Positions 25,377 to 34,167 of a stretch of 45,951 nt of DNA are shown one piece after another. The notes beneath the pieces were generated by a model that was not told the origin of the DNA, searched no databases, and worked only from the letters and a program-made list of their open reading frames with translations. A program made the translations under genes and the position numbers. Within the stretch, counting starts at the first letter, position 1, and every line of letters begins with the position of its first letter. The DNA is from JAHHLP01 sp041609895 (GTDB lineage: Bacteria > Bacteroidota > Rhodothermia > Rhodothermales > JABDKH01): the NCBI GenBank assembly GCA_041609895.1, contig JBFIPX010000005.1, positions 1 to 45,951 of the forward strand. Reading direction: 5' to 3'.

Positions 25377-26125
25377 GCGAAGCGCTAAGTCACATAAAGC
25401 TGCTTCTGGTTCAGGCCCGCGAGTCCGACGAAATGAAACTGCAAGAGCAGCAGTGCTTTCTGGAACGCTGTCGCCTCGATCGTCACCAGATCATCCCGCT
25501 GAATGTCCTCGACGACTCGCTGGATCCGTCCGTCGTCGAAGATTTCGACGTCATGATGATCGGTGGAGCTGGTGCGTTTTCGGCGGTGAACGATTACGAT
25601 TGGATGGATCCTCTGCTGGAGTTGGTGCGACACGCGGTCGACGTCGGCCTGCCGACCTTCGGGTCATGCTGGGGCCACCAGGTAATCGCTCGCGCCCTTG
25701 GCGGCGAGGTGATCTACGATGTTGCCCGCGCGGAGCTAGGTTGTCGGGAAGTCACACTTACTCGGCAAGGCCGCGATGACATTCTGTTCCGCGACTTCCC
25801 CGACCGCTTCCTGGCCAACATGGGTCACCACGATCGGGTCACAAGGCTGCCCCCCGGAGCTATCGAACTTGCGCGAAGCCGCTCGCAACCCAACCAGGCT
25901 TTTCGCCTCGAAGGCAAACCCGTATACGGGACGCAGTTTCACTCTGAACTCGATGCCGAGCGAGAGAAGGAGCGGCTGCTCATATATTGGGAACACTATC
26001 GGGAAGAGATACCGGACGAGGCAGCCTTACAGGCGATCATCGACGACCTTGCGGACACTACGGAGGTCGATCACCTTTTGCTCGAGTTCCTGCTCAAGTT
26101 TGTCGTTCACCACCGCGCAACGTGA
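25373..26125 (+). CDS. Class I glutamine amidotransferase (GMP-synthase-like)
   Basis: 250-residue stand-alone GATase1 domain. The nucleophile is in FGSCWGHQVIARALGG (Cys99), and the catalytic His190-Glu192 in GTQFHSELD, a Ser variant of QFHPE. GGAGAFSAVNDYDW provides the oxyanion region. The extra about 50 helical residues at the C-terminus (EEIPDEAALQAIIDDLADT) are typical of the GuaA-like stand-alone subgroup, which may act on gamma-glutamyl substrates. No ATP-pyrophosphatase or synthase domain follows, so it is not GuaA itself. It is coupled to maf by a 4-base overlap. Confidence 0.9.
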   Translation: MSEALSHIKLLLVQARESDEMKLQEQQCFLERCRLDRHQIIPLNVLDDSLDPSVVEDFDVMMIGGAGAFSAVNDYDWMDPLLELVRHAVDVGLPTFGSCWGHQVIARALGGEVIYDVARAELGCREVTLTRQGRDDILFRDFPDRFLANMGHHDRVTRLPPGAIELARSRSQPNQAFRLEGKPVYGTQFHSELDAEREKERLLIYWEHYREEIPDEAALQAIIDDLADTTEVDHLLLEFLLKFVVHHRAT

Positions 26126-26296
26126 ACGCGTGTAGTGTGAAGTATAGCCCTGATCGGACGGGCATGCAGCGAACCATCGACGAGCTGACTCCACCCTTCG
26201 TGTTCGTCCATCCAGTGGACGTCGCTTCCGATTCAGAACTAACAGTAGCACCGTGACCGGACAGCATCACCGGACACCGCGACCGATCGTAGCCAG

Positions 26297-27343
26297 TCAC
26301 TTCTCGAGCAGCACTTCAGAAACCGGCCTTCGTGGGGTCCTTTTCGACAGCCGCCCATACCCCATTCGCAAGATGATCTGCGGAAAGGCATTGCGCTCCA
26401 GCAGACCTGCCACGCGCGTTCGCAGCTCGGGAATCTCGAGCGGCTGGTTCAGGTAGGACGCCTGAATCGAGTAGTCGGCGGCGAGTAGCAAAACATGATC
26501 AAGTGCGATTCCCGTGGCGAGCCAGGCCGCCGCGTTGTCGTCTGTAGTTGAAAGCACCGACAGAATCGGCGAGCCTTTTGCAAGCTGTTCATCCCGCGCC
26601 GCTTGACCATCTCCCCAGTCGAATGTCCGCACTACAAGCGGTCCGGCGAGAGACATCGCGTCTCCGACACCAACCGCGTAGCCCGGGATTCCGTCTTTTC
26701 GCCTGCTCACGTTTGGTCGAATCCATGCTGACAGCTCACGGCGGAAAAGCCGATTCTGTCCCTGCACGCGATCACCCTGTGCAATAATTTCTCCAAGGCG
26801 TCCTTTCGAGGCGTCATCGGTAAACAAATCAAGCGCGACTCCCTCGGCAGCAACGGCCTCCTGCATGGATCGCAGTTCAATCTCGGGGACCTCCTTGTCA
26901 TCGAAAGGCTGGCGGTTGGTGTGCCTCTTCTTGATCGCCATGAACAGTCGGTGGTCTGTCAAGGACGGTTCCGCCGCACCCTTGACACGAACCCGCGCGA
27001 GCAGGTCCGCATTCTTCGGATCAGGAAACCTGTGAATTTCCGCATCGAGTCCGTAGTGCGTCAGCGCCGTCTTCAGGTGGAAAGCTGCCGCCCCGCAACT
27101 CATGATCAACTCCCGGTCGTCCGGGTCCACCACGGCAAGCGCCCGAGACCGATCTGCAACCACGTCCACGTGATCGTCACCAACTCGAAACAGCCACGGT
27201 TGAGTGTTATGACCGGAAGGGGCCAATACGGCATAGTTCAGAGCGAACAGGAGTTGGTCGGCCACTGGGCCGTGCGCAGGAAAATCCTGCTCGTCGACGG
27301 TCCAGGGTTCATCATAAATTAGTCGCGATTCAGCGTTACTCAT
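26297..27343 (-). CDS. Acg-like nitroreductase family protein
   Basis: 348 residues. The N-terminal half carries LLFALNYAVLAPSGHNTQPWLF, the A-x-x-APSxHNTQPW signature of the Acg/Rv3131-type flavin nitroreductase group. IKKRHTNRQPFDDKEV is the RxTNRxPF element. The C-terminal half has DNAAAWLATGIALDHVLLLAADYSIQASYLNQPLE and the FMN-proximal ILRMGYG (blocks for recognition). In mycobacteria, Acg-family members are hypoxia-induced and may sequester rather than turn over flavin. The four-base overlap with the upstream Ca2+ ATPase gene (ATGA) ties it to the tonB-USP-ATPase unit. Convergent to the amidotransferase gene across 171 bases without a recognisable terminator. Confidence 0.88.
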   Translation of the reverse strand: MSNAESRLIYDEPWTVDEQDFPAHGPVADQLLFALNYAVLAPSGHNTQPWLFRVGDDHVDVVADRSRALAVVDPDDRELIMSCGAAAFHLKTALTHYGLDAEIHRFPDPKNADLLARVRVKGAAEPSLTDHRLFMAIKKRHTNRQPFDDKEVPEIELRSMQEAVAAEGVALDLFTDDASKGRLGEIIAQGDRVQGQNRLFRRELSAWIRPNVSRRKDGIPGYAVGVGDAMSLAGPLVVRTFDWGDGQAARDEQLAKGSPILSVLSTTDDNAAAWLATGIALDHVLLLAADYSIQASYLNQPLEIPELRTRVAGLLERNAFPQIILRMGYGRLSKRTPRRPVSEVLLEK

Positions 27344-30096
27344 GTTTCAGCCTCCTCTTCGTCTCGTTCGAATCGGGCGCGGAACCTTAACAGGACCTGG
27401 CCTGCCAATAATGTAAACATGCTCGCGGCCGCAACCGTCAGCCATCCGGCCGTTTCGGGATCTGACAGCGACATTGCTCTTGCGATGGCGGGTACTTCGA
27501 GAGCCAACACAGTGATCGCCGTGCACAGAAGTATGGCCAGCCAGACGTATCGGTTGGACGTGACTTCGTTTCGGAATGCTCCCGAGCGCTTTCCTCGCAT
27601 GTTGAATACGTTCGCGAGCTGCGAAAAGACCAAGGTCAGGAAAGAGACGGTAATCGCCTTCTCGATCGGATAACCGAGACCGGTCATCGCAAAAAATAAA
27701 GCGGCGAGGACCGACACAGTCATCAAAACGCCAAGAAGCGCGATCATCGTCCATTCTTTTCTCCGCAGAACTGGTGTGTCTCGCGACCGGGGTGGTTCAT
27801 TCAGCACATTTGCGCGACCGGGACTCACCCCGAGCGCAAGGGCCGGAAATACATCCGTAACGAGATTCAGAAACAGAATTTGTAGAGGGAGTATTGGAAG
27901 TGGTCCCCCGGCCATAGTCGAGACCCCGACGACCAGCACCTCGCTCAGGTTGCATGACATCAGATACACGACAAAGGTTCGAATATTGTCGAATATGATT
28001 CGTCCCTGACGGACCGCCTCAACGATAGACGTAAACGCATCATCCAACAGGACGACGTCCGCCGCCTCCTTTGCGACTTCGGTCCCTCGCGCACCCATCG
28101 CGATACCAATGTCGGCTTTCTTGAGTGCGGGCGCGTCGTTCACACCATCGCCCGTCATGGCAACTACGCGACCCGCTCGCTGATGCATTGAAATGAGGTC
28201 AAGTTTTTCGCGTGGAGACACCCGAGCAAAAATTCGCGCATCGAGGAGCTCGGATGACGGACGTGCTGCATCGGATGCGTCAGAACGTAAATCAGAAAAT
28301 TCGGGCACCTCGCTTCCGAGCACGACTTTAGCACCCGCATTTCCGAGACCGACGCTGGTTGCTACACTGGCGGCCGTACCGGGCTGGTCACCGGTTACCA
28401 TGACAACCGCGAGTCCAGCCGATTCACATTGGGCCAGCGCAGATCGAACATCCTCCCGAGGCGGATCGAACATGCCAACAAGACCGAGCAGGTCCAGACC
28501 CGAATAGGGATCGCGGGTCGAACGATCATCCATCTTGCGGATGGCCATGGCAAGTACTCGTTGCCCCGACATACCCATGCGTTGGGTATGGTCGAGCCAC
28601 CGTTCTCGGTCTTTGCCATCGAGGGTCCTCGGTCCGCCTCCCGCAATGACTCGTTCAGACGAGGCAATTACCTCCTCTGGCGCTCCCTTTACTGCCATGA
28701 GATAGCCGTCCTCGAGCCGATGGAATGTGGCCATCATCTTGATCTCGGGATCGAAGGCTTCCTGGCCCTCGCGGGGATGGTTGTCTCGCACGGCCCCTGG
28801 ACGGACGCCTCTTTCATCCAACCACCGGAACAAGGCCCGCTCCATCGGCTCTCCACCGCCCCTGTCTTCGCCGGATACAGCGTCGCTGCAGAGGGCTGCC
28901 ACCAGGGCAATTCCGACAAATGGATCCTGTTGCGCGAGAGCCACATCGACCCGAACGTCCGGAAAATCTTCGGCCGCCGCGCGGCCCTCGGCAGTCACGA
29001 TCTCGGCTACCGACATCCGGTTCTCGGTGAGGGTGCCAGTTTTGTCGGTGCAGATGACATGCGTCGATCCCAGTGTCTCGACGGATGCGAGCCGATTGAC
29101 AAGCACGTTGCGCCTTGCCATCCTTCGCACGCCGGCAGCCAAGGCGATCGTTGCAACGATTGGAAGTCCTTCGGGTATCGCGGCCACGGCAAGAGCAACG
29201 GCCGTCTGCAGCATCAGGTACAGATCCTTGTCAGTCGCGACTCCTATGACGGCAATCAACACGCCGATAATCACGGTTAGACCCACAAGCCGCCTCCCAA
29301 GGCGATTGAGTCGGCGTTCCAGTGGCGTGGATTCTGAGCGAGCCCGTCGCGACAGATCTGCAATCTGGCCGAGTTCGGTGTTCTGGCCAGTGGCGGACAC
29401 TGTACCCTTCGCAGACCCTCGCGATACCGCGGCTCCCTTGTAGAGCATAGAACTCCGCTCGTGAATCGCTGACACCGCCGGCACCGGTTCCGGGGCTTTC
29501 GGAACTGGCAGGCTCTCACCCGTCAGAACCGACTCATCCGATTCAAGTCGTGAGCTCTCGATGATGCGCAGGTCTGCGGGTACGACGTCGCCGGCTTCCA
29601 GAGCAACGATGTCGCCTGGAACGAGCTCTTCGGCGCTAACAATTCGCACCTCGCCTGATCGCAAAACCCGGGCGCTCTGAGATCCCAGTCGAAGTAGTGC
29701 CTCCATCGAGCGCTCCGCACGGAGTTCCGTTACAAAACCTATCGCCGTGTTCAGCACAATCACGGCTACGATTGCGATTGCCTCAAGCGACTCGCCGAAC
29801 ATCAAGGCGACCACAAACGCTCCGGCCAGCAGCAAGATGATTACACTCTTGAACTGCCTGGCGAGAATCTCGAAAGCACCTACCGGAGGCCTGACGTCGA
29901 GGACATTCGGGCCGAAGCGATGTCGACGATCAGTCACCTCGTGATCAGAGAGGCCGGACTCGAATGCGGTTGACAGGAGTCGGGCCACGTCTGGAACTGG
30001 TGCGGACCAGATCGTGCCTACAGCCGTTGTGCAATCGCCATCACCGATTCCGGACATCCGGGAGATCTCCGCTGGGGCAGCCGGGCTGGCGATCAC
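27340..30096 (-). CDS. SERCA-like P-type Ca2+/cation-transporting ATPase
   Basis: 918 residues. Features in order: N-terminal cation-ATPase domain (DVARLLSTAFESGLSDHEVTDRR); actuator with LTGES; TM4 with AIPEGLPIVATIALA (the PEGLP Ca2+-site motif); phosphorylation loop VICTDKTGTLTEN; KGAPEEV; TGDQPGTAASVA; MTGDGVNDAPALKKADIG; and TM6 LMSCNLSEVLVV with NLVTDVFPALALG. This set fits the type IIA Ca2+ class, as in mycobacterial CtpF and bacterial SERCA homologues, rather than Na/K or Mg pumps. The start is a GTG at 30096, two bases after the USP stop with AGAGGGG upstream; ATG 30057 is an alternative start. It should export or sequester divalent cations and may be stress-induced. Confidence 0.93.
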   Translation of the reverse strand: MIASPAAPAEISRMSGIGDGDCTTAVGTIWSAPVPDVARLLSTAFESGLSDHEVTDRRHRFGPNVLDVRPPVGAFEILARQFKSVIILLLAGAFVVALMFGESLEAIAIVAVIVLNTAIGFVTELRAERSMEALLRLGSQSARVLRSGEVRIVSAEELVPGDIVALEAGDVVPADLRIIESSRLESDESVLTGESLPVPKAPEPVPAVSAIHERSSMLYKGAAVSRGSAKGTVSATGQNTELGQIADLSRRARSESTPLERRLNRLGRRLVGLTVIIGVLIAVIGVATDKDLYLMLQTAVALAVAAIPEGLPIVATIALAAGVRRMARRNVLVNRLASVETLGSTHVICTDKTGTLTENRMSVAEIVTAEGRAAAEDFPDVRVDVALAQQDPFVGIALVAALCSDAVSGEDRGGGEPMERALFRWLDERGVRPGAVRDNHPREGQEAFDPEIKMMATFHRLEDGYLMAVKGAPEEVIASSERVIAGGGPRTLDGKDRERWLDHTQRMGMSGQRVLAMAIRKMDDRSTRDPYSGLDLLGLVGMFDPPREDVRSALAQCESAGLAVVMVTGDQPGTAASVATSVGLGNAGAKVVLGSEVPEFSDLRSDASDAARPSSELLDARIFARVSPREKLDLISMHQRAGRVVAMTGDGVNDAPALKKADIGIAMGARGTEVAKEAADVVLLDDAFTSIVEAVRQGRIIFDNIRTFVVYLMSCNLSEVLVVGVSTMAGGPLPILPLQILFLNLVTDVFPALALGVSPGRANVLNEPPRSRDTPVLRRKEWTMIALLGVLMTVSVLAALFFAMTGLGYPIEKAITVSFLTLVFSQLANVFNMRGKRSGAFRNEVTSNRYVWLAILLCTAITVLALEVPAIARAMSLSDPETAGWLTVAAASMFTLLAGQVLLRFRARFERDEEEAET

Positions 30097-30098
30097 AA

Positions 30099-31049
30099 CT
30101 ACCCCTCTTTCTTGGCGCTTGCAGATGGCGTCTGACGCGCACTGTCGACGGGCGCAATCGGGATCACATACACCGGCACGTCGGCCGTGCGAGTCACTCT
30201 TTCGATGGTACTTCCGAAGGCGACGCGGTCAAGTGGCGTCGACCCTCGCTTTGCCATTACGATAAGGTCGCTGTTGAATTTCACGGACGCCTGCCTGATC
30301 GCTTCCGCAGCCGATCCTTCCCCAACGTGAATACTGTGAGGCACATACGAACCCTCTATCGATGCGACAAGATCGCGCAGTTCGTTCTCGACGTCTGAAA
30401 GGATCGTAGGTACGAGATCGCGAATGTTCCTGATTCCGGTCAGGGACACCGGCAGGGAATACGGCTCGACAACATGCAAGACATCCATGTGAGCATGGTA
30501 ACCGCTGGCGATCGCACGTGCTTCACGCAGTGCAGATCGAGATATCTCCGACAGGTCGATAGGCACTAGAATGCGATCGATGGGGTCTCGGATGGATTCC
30601 GCCTTGTTCGACTTCACGATAAGTACAGGACAGCTTGAACTTTGCATCAGACGGATTGCAACGCTTCCGAGGAACAGGCGCTTGAGAGCTCCCCGCCCGT
30701 GTGAACCTACAGCCAGCAGATCCGCCTTCTGATCATTCGCATATTCGATCAGCGCCTCTGCGATGTTCGGGGCGCGTGTGTGGACAAAGCGCGTGCGGAG
30801 ATCACCGAAATCGACATCTTCGACGAAGCTCCGCATCAACCCGTCGGATTGCTCTATGAGACGCTTCTCGACTTCCTGTTCATTGACTGCCGATCGCAAC
30901 ACCTCAACCAGCGGATTGGAACCGAACACATCAATAACGTGGACCACGTGCAGCCTGGCGTCAGCGGACCTTGCCATGAACACGGATTGTTCAAGTGCGG
31001 CGCGAGACGTCGCCGAGAAATCCACCCCGACTACTATTCTTCTGTGCAC
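30099..31049 (-). CDS. Tandem-domain universal stress protein
   Basis: 316 residues forming two Usp domains. Domain 1 (about 1-150) opens RRIVVGVDFSATSRAALEQSV and carries the nucleotide loop GSHGRGALKRLFLGSVA, a G-x2-G-x9-GS ATP-binding pattern. Domain 2 (about 160-305) opens DRILVPIDLSEISRSALREA and ends AKRGSTPLDRVAFGSTIERV. The start is GTG. Located 12 bases after tonB and two bases before the ATPase start. Such tandem Usps bind ATP and are usually induced by starvation, hypoxia or NO. The C-terminus (SARQTPSASAKKEG) is a disordered tail. Confidence 0.91.
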   Translation of the reverse strand: MHRRIVVGVDFSATSRAALEQSVFMARSADARLHVVHVIDVFGSNPLVEVLRSAVNEQEVEKRLIEQSDGLMRSFVEDVDFGDLRTRFVHTRAPNIAEALIEYANDQKADLLAVGSHGRGALKRLFLGSVAIRLMQSSSCPVLIVKSNKAESIRDPIDRILVPIDLSEISRSALREARAIASGYHAHMDVLHVVEPYSLPVSLTGIRNIRDLVPTILSDVENELRDLVASIEGSYVPHSIHVGEGSAAEAIRQASVKFNSDLIVMAKRGSTPLDRVAFGSTIERVTRTADVPVYVIPIAPVDSARQTPSASAKKEG

Positions 31050-31061
31050 GACCCTTGCCTA

Positions 31062-31883
31062 CTACTGTCGATCCCGCAGCAGGAATCGGATCGGGATCGC
31101 CATGTTGACCCGGACCGGTCTTCCCCGCTGCATTCCGGGTTTGAATCTAAGCTCCAGCACCGCTGCGACGGCTGCATCGTCGAGAATCTGGCCAGCCGAC
31201 TTCACTACTGTGGGAGATGATCCGGTTCCATCCGGCTCCACAACAATCTGCACAACCACCAGGCCTTCCATCTGTGCCTGCCTCGCGATCAGTGGATACT
31301 CGAGATACTCGTAAATCTTTCCGGGCCCACCGACGATCTCAGGCATCTGCTCGACCACGACAAAGATCTCGTCGAGATCCTCTTCCGATTCTTCCGCGAC
31401 CGGCTCCGGTGGCGGCGGCACATATGCCGGCGTCTCGGTGATGTCTAGCGTCACGTCGAGGTTAAGCTCCTCGTCATCCATCACGGTGTCGTCGGCAACC
31501 TCGACTGGAACCGGAGGTCTTGGCGGAGGAGGAGGCTTTACGGCCTGTTTAGTTTGCTGTATCTCCTCCATCGTCACTACTTCCTGCTGCGCCAGCTGGA
31601 TATCCAAACCGCCGCTAGACTGATAGATGGGCGCACGAATGACGGCCGCCAGCAGGAAAAGAGACAATACCAAACCAATCTCGACAGAGAGTCGATAGTG
31701 CGTCCTCCACTCCTTGCCTTTGGCCTTGTTTATGATGCGCCTGCCATGAACCGTCGCTTTGGTGCCCGCGTCATCTGACTTAGGTTCCGCTGCGAGTACT
31801 TCGGCGCCAGTCGTACCATCCTGCCGACGTGTCGACGGGCGGCGCGTGTCCCTCCACCGCGGTGATTTCTTGAGAACTGTCAT
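31062..31883 (-). CDS. tonB: TonB family energy-transducing protein
   Basis: 273 residues. A basic N-terminal cytoplasmic stretch of unusual length (about 70 residues) precedes the single anchor (about 75-93, IGLVLSLFLLAAVIRAP). Next is a Pro-rich spacer (KPPPPPRPPVPVEVADD) with an acidic segment, then the TonB C-terminal domain PLIARQAQMEGLVVVQIVVEPDG to FKPGMQRGRPVRVNMAIPIRF (blocks). It should couple to outer-membrane receptors, though no exbB/exbD or receptor gene is nearby. It is the first gene of the USP-ATPase-nitroreductase unit, with GGGAG 5-10 bases upstream of its ATG. Confidence 0.88.
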   Translation of the reverse strand: MTVLKKSPRWRDTRRPSTRRQDGTTGAEVLAAEPKSDDAGTKATVHGRRIINKAKGKEWRTHYRLSVEIGLVLSLFLLAAVIRAPIYQSSGGLDIQLAQQEVVTMEEIQQTKQAVKPPPPPRPPVPVEVADDTVMDDEELNLDVTLDITETPAYVPPPPEPVAEESEEDLDEIFVVVEQMPEIVGGPGKIYEYLEYPLIARQAQMEGLVVVQIVVEPDGTGSSPTVVKSAGQILDDAAVAAVLELRFKPGMQRGRPVRVNMAIPIRFLLRDRQ

Positions 31884-31947
31884 CTTTTATCTCCCACAGC
31901 CGTCCTACGGCCGGACCTTTTCCGTTGAGAGTGGAAGATTAGCCATG

Positions 31948-31966
31948 ACCTTAAGGTGACTTAAAG
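31948..31966 (-). promoter_or_regulatory. Palindrome plus half-repeat upstream of tonB
   Basis: ACCTTAAGGT (31948-31957) is a perfect 10-base palindrome; CTTAAAG (31960-31966) repeats its core about ten bases away. A related arrangement lies upstream of the USP pair at 34011-34027. Placed 65-83 bases before the tonB ATG. Possible regulator site; inference only. Confidence 0.35.
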
Positions 31967-32046
31967 AGGCACACCCTACTTATACGGCAGGGTGGCAACG
32001 GGCGCGATTGTAGATGAAACCCCGTCACGAAACGACGAGTCGCCCT

Positions 32047-32940
32047 TTATCCTATACCGGCTCGGACTCTCAAACGAGCGACAATATCCTTGTCGGTTTG
32101 ATCGGGCCGTACCGGTGACCGGCCAAATGACTTTACAGTGAGAATGGAGCACGGAGCAGCCTGGATCAGCTTCTCTGCGACGTGTCCTATTCGCGCGCGG
32201 CGGTCCCCCGTGGCACCATGCGAGTGGATTGCGAGGAGGTCAATCCCTCGTTGCCGAATGTGGTCGAGTATGACCCGATCGGCGGCGCCCCGTTCAACCG
32301 AAAAACGTCCGGGTGGCATGCCGTTGTTCGTAGCAGGTGTCTCAACCGCCTCCTCTTTGCCCGCACTTTCACGAACGTAGAGATATTCGACCTCTGCATC
32401 GAACATATCGCTTAGCTCACGACCAAGACGGACCGCGGCCGGCGTATAGTGCGAAAAGTCTATGGCAACGAGAATACGCCTTATATCCACGGAGCCGTGT
32501 ACGAAGCGAGGACTTGTAAGCAGGACGGGGCATTCGGCAGTCCGAACAACGTACTCGCACGTAGACCCGAGTGCCTGACCATACGCACCCAGGTACGTCA
32601 GCAACCGATCGGTCGTGCGAGAGCCATGCTTGCCCATCAGGATGAGTTCGACGTCCTCTTCCCTCGCGAATCTCAGAATATCTTCGGCAGGACGTTGTCC
32701 TACGCGGATCTCGAGGGACGCCGAGTCATCTGGAAGCGGCCCGTACCGTGAATTGACTTCCTGTTCAAATTCTCTCGCCGCCGTTGCACTCCGTGCAACG
32801 TGTAAGATGTGCAGGAAGCCGCCGCTCTTTGAGCTGACGTAGCGCGCAAGGTGAAACGCTGCCTCGGCCCCGGCCGACGAGTCCGTCGCGACCAGCATCT
32901 TTCTGAAGTCAAGATCGGGCAAGCGCACGGTTAGTGACAT
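32047..32940 (-). CDS. Tandem-domain universal stress protein with a divergent first nucleotide loop
   Basis: 297 residues with two Usp domains. Domain 1 begins FRKMLVATDSSAGAEAAFHLARY, and domain 2 begins IRRILVAIDFSHYTPAAVRLGREL. In domain 1 the loop is expanded and altered (MGKHGSRTTDRLLTYLGAYG, followed by QALGS). In domain 2 the loop is HSHGATGDRRARIGHVAEKL, where His replaces Ser/Thr at the final phosphate-binding position. Nucleotide binding may therefore be weakened in both halves. It lies 15 bases after the neighbouring USP gene. The 163 bases downstream up to tonB hold no gene, but do hold the CTTAAG element. Confidence 0.87.
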   Translation of the reverse strand: MSLTVRLPDLDFRKMLVATDSSAGAEAAFHLARYVSSKSGGFLHILHVARSATAAREFEQEVNSRYGPLPDDSASLEIRVGQRPAEDILRFAREEDVELILMGKHGSRTTDRLLTYLGAYGQALGSTCEYVVRTAECPVLLTSPRFVHGSVDIRRILVAIDFSHYTPAAVRLGRELSDMFDAEVEYLYVRESAGKEEAVETPATNNGMPPGRFSVERGAADRVILDHIRQRGIDLLAIHSHGATGDRRARIGHVAEKLIQAAPCSILTVKSFGRSPVRPDQTDKDIVARLRVRAGIG

Positions 32941-32955
32941 TGGGATGTGAGGAAG

Positions 32956-33921
32956 TCAGGCAGCAACTTCTTCCTGCTTCAAGCCTTCATTAGGGGTCAG
33001 CACGGCCTCTTCGCGCGGTAATATCATCACCGGGCAAGGAGCCGTTCGGACAACCGTTTCGGCTACGGACCCTATGAGGACGTGCGTGAGGCCGGTTAGG
33101 CCGTGTGTCGACATCACGATCATATCCGACTCCTGCACCTTCGCAAAACTGACGATCTCCTTGGCCGCGTGTCCCTGCCGCAAGGCAAAAGTCACAGGCA
33201 CTTCCGGCCCGTCCACAGAGTTGTAGAGCTTTTCGAGTTCCTCCAGCGCCTTGCGATCAAGGTCTGGGCGGAGATCGTACACCGAGAAGACGCCTGTATT
33301 GTAAAATGCCGGGTGGACCGCTTCCTCAACAACGTGGAGGATCTCCAAATCGGCACCGTAGGCTTCCCCCATCACCCGCGCTGCTGCGAGCGTCTTGCTG
33401 GACTCCTCGGAGAAATCGATCGGGACCAGAATGGACTTCGTCTCCAGGCCAAGCCGATAGTCGGTCGTGCCTCCGATCGTGAGAACGGCGGTCCGCGACA
33501 GCCGGACAATCTCTTCTGCAACACTCCCAAGAATCAGCCGCCGAAACCCTCGCCTTCCGTGCGTGCCGGCAACCAGCAGGTCAATGTCATGCGTCGCAGC
33601 ATATCGAAGTATTGCTGCCGCGGGAGCAATGTCTCTTTCGATGGAATACGTCACTACCGTGTCTTCCGCCACGAGGTGAGAAGAAGCCGCCTTCTCGTAC
33701 ATGTGCTCCATCTCCACCTGAAGCGCATCCCTCTGCGTTCCCGTCAGGTCACCCTCTTCAAACGGAACGTGTACGTGAACGAGATGAAGCTCGACCGCGC
33801 GAGGACCAATGAACTCAAGCCCTGCTTCGAGGGCGCGCAGCGAGTCGGGCGAAAAATCTACTGCTACCAGCACCCGGCCCGCCTGTGCCGGATTCGGCGA
33901 TCTATCGGGATGCGGATTCAT
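32956..33921 (-). CDS. Tandem-domain universal stress protein
   Basis: 321 residues from ATG 33921, chosen because GGAGGT sits four bases upstream and the next residues run into AGRVLVAVDFSPDS; a longer reading to 34035 adds 38 residues without similarity. Both nucleotide loops are canonical: GTHGRRGFRRLILGSVAEEIV in domain 1 and STHGLTGLTHVLIGSVAETVV in domain 2 (each GxxG-x9-GS). It is the first gene of a two-gene USP operon, after the 3' end of the nos operon (244-base gap). The C-terminal tail is acidic (NEGLKQEEVAA). Confidence 0.9.
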   Translation of the reverse strand: MNPHPDRSPNPAQAGRVLVAVDFSPDSLRALEAGLEFIGPRAVELHLVHVHVPFEEGDLTGTQRDALQVEMEHMYEKAASSHLVAEDTVVTYSIERDIAPAAAILRYAATHDIDLLVAGTHGRRGFRRLILGSVAEEIVRLSRTAVLTIGGTTDYRLGLETKSILVPIDFSEESSKTLAAARVMGEAYGADLEILHVVEEAVHPAFYNTGVFSVYDLRPDLDRKALEELEKLYNSVDGPEVPVTFALRQGHAAKEIVSFAKVQESDMIVMSTHGLTGLTHVLIGSVAETVVRTAPCPVMILPREEAVLTPNEGLKQEEVAA

Positions 33922-34010
33922 GTCGACCTCCGTTAGCCTGCGTTGGTTGATGGGAGCGGTTCTAACGTGAAGGTATCTAGAAGGACGGGGTGCCAGTGAC
34001 GGGAATGAGT

Positions 34011-34027
34011 CCTTAAGACAGGTAAGG
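34011..34027 (-). promoter_or_regulatory. CTTAAG element upstream of the USP pair
   Basis: CCTTAAG (34011-34017) followed by GTAAGGG about ten bases on resembles the element in front of tonB: read on the - strand, both have C-T-rich sequence, then TTA, then CTTAAGG and TCAT within about 30 bases. It is about 90 bases before the USP start codon. Only two copies are seen, so this is a weak call. Confidence 0.3.
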
Positions 34028-34121
34028 GGATGCAAACGGGATCCGCGGGGCTATCACCTACTTCCGGCGTAGGGTTGACGAGCGGCGGTCAGCGTTCGGT
34101 AGGCCCCCTGAAGACGGTCGC

Positions 34122-34167
34122 GATCCGGTGGAGGTCCGTACAACCCTCCACGATTCCATCCCGGATC
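34122..34167 (-). terminator. Nested hairpin immediately past nosY
   Basis: Two stacked inverted repeats: outer GATCCGG/CCGGATC (34122-34128 and 34161-34167) and inner GTGGAGG/CCTCCAC (34128-34134 and 34145-34151). They form one long stem with a 9-base one-sided bulge and a 10-base loop. It begins within the nosY stop codon. No T-run follows, so it may be a 3'-stabilising or Rho-assisted end of the nos message rather than a classical intrinsic terminator. Confidence 0.55.

Noticed and set aside
25373..26125. guaA (GMP synthase) assignment
   Set aside because: Only the amidotransferase domain is present; no ATP-pyrophosphatase or dimerisation domain follows.
26200..26225. Short inverted repeat GTCCA/TGGAC between convergent amidotransferase and nitroreductase genes
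   Set aside because: Only five base pairs and no U-tract; not enough for a terminator call.
28429..29280. 283-codon + strand frame inside the P-type ATPase gene
   Set aside because: Fully antisense to the conserved pump; a by-product of codon usage.
33103..33936. 277-codon + strand frame opposite a USP gene
   Set aside because: Antisense to a canonical two-domain USP; no recognisable protein features.
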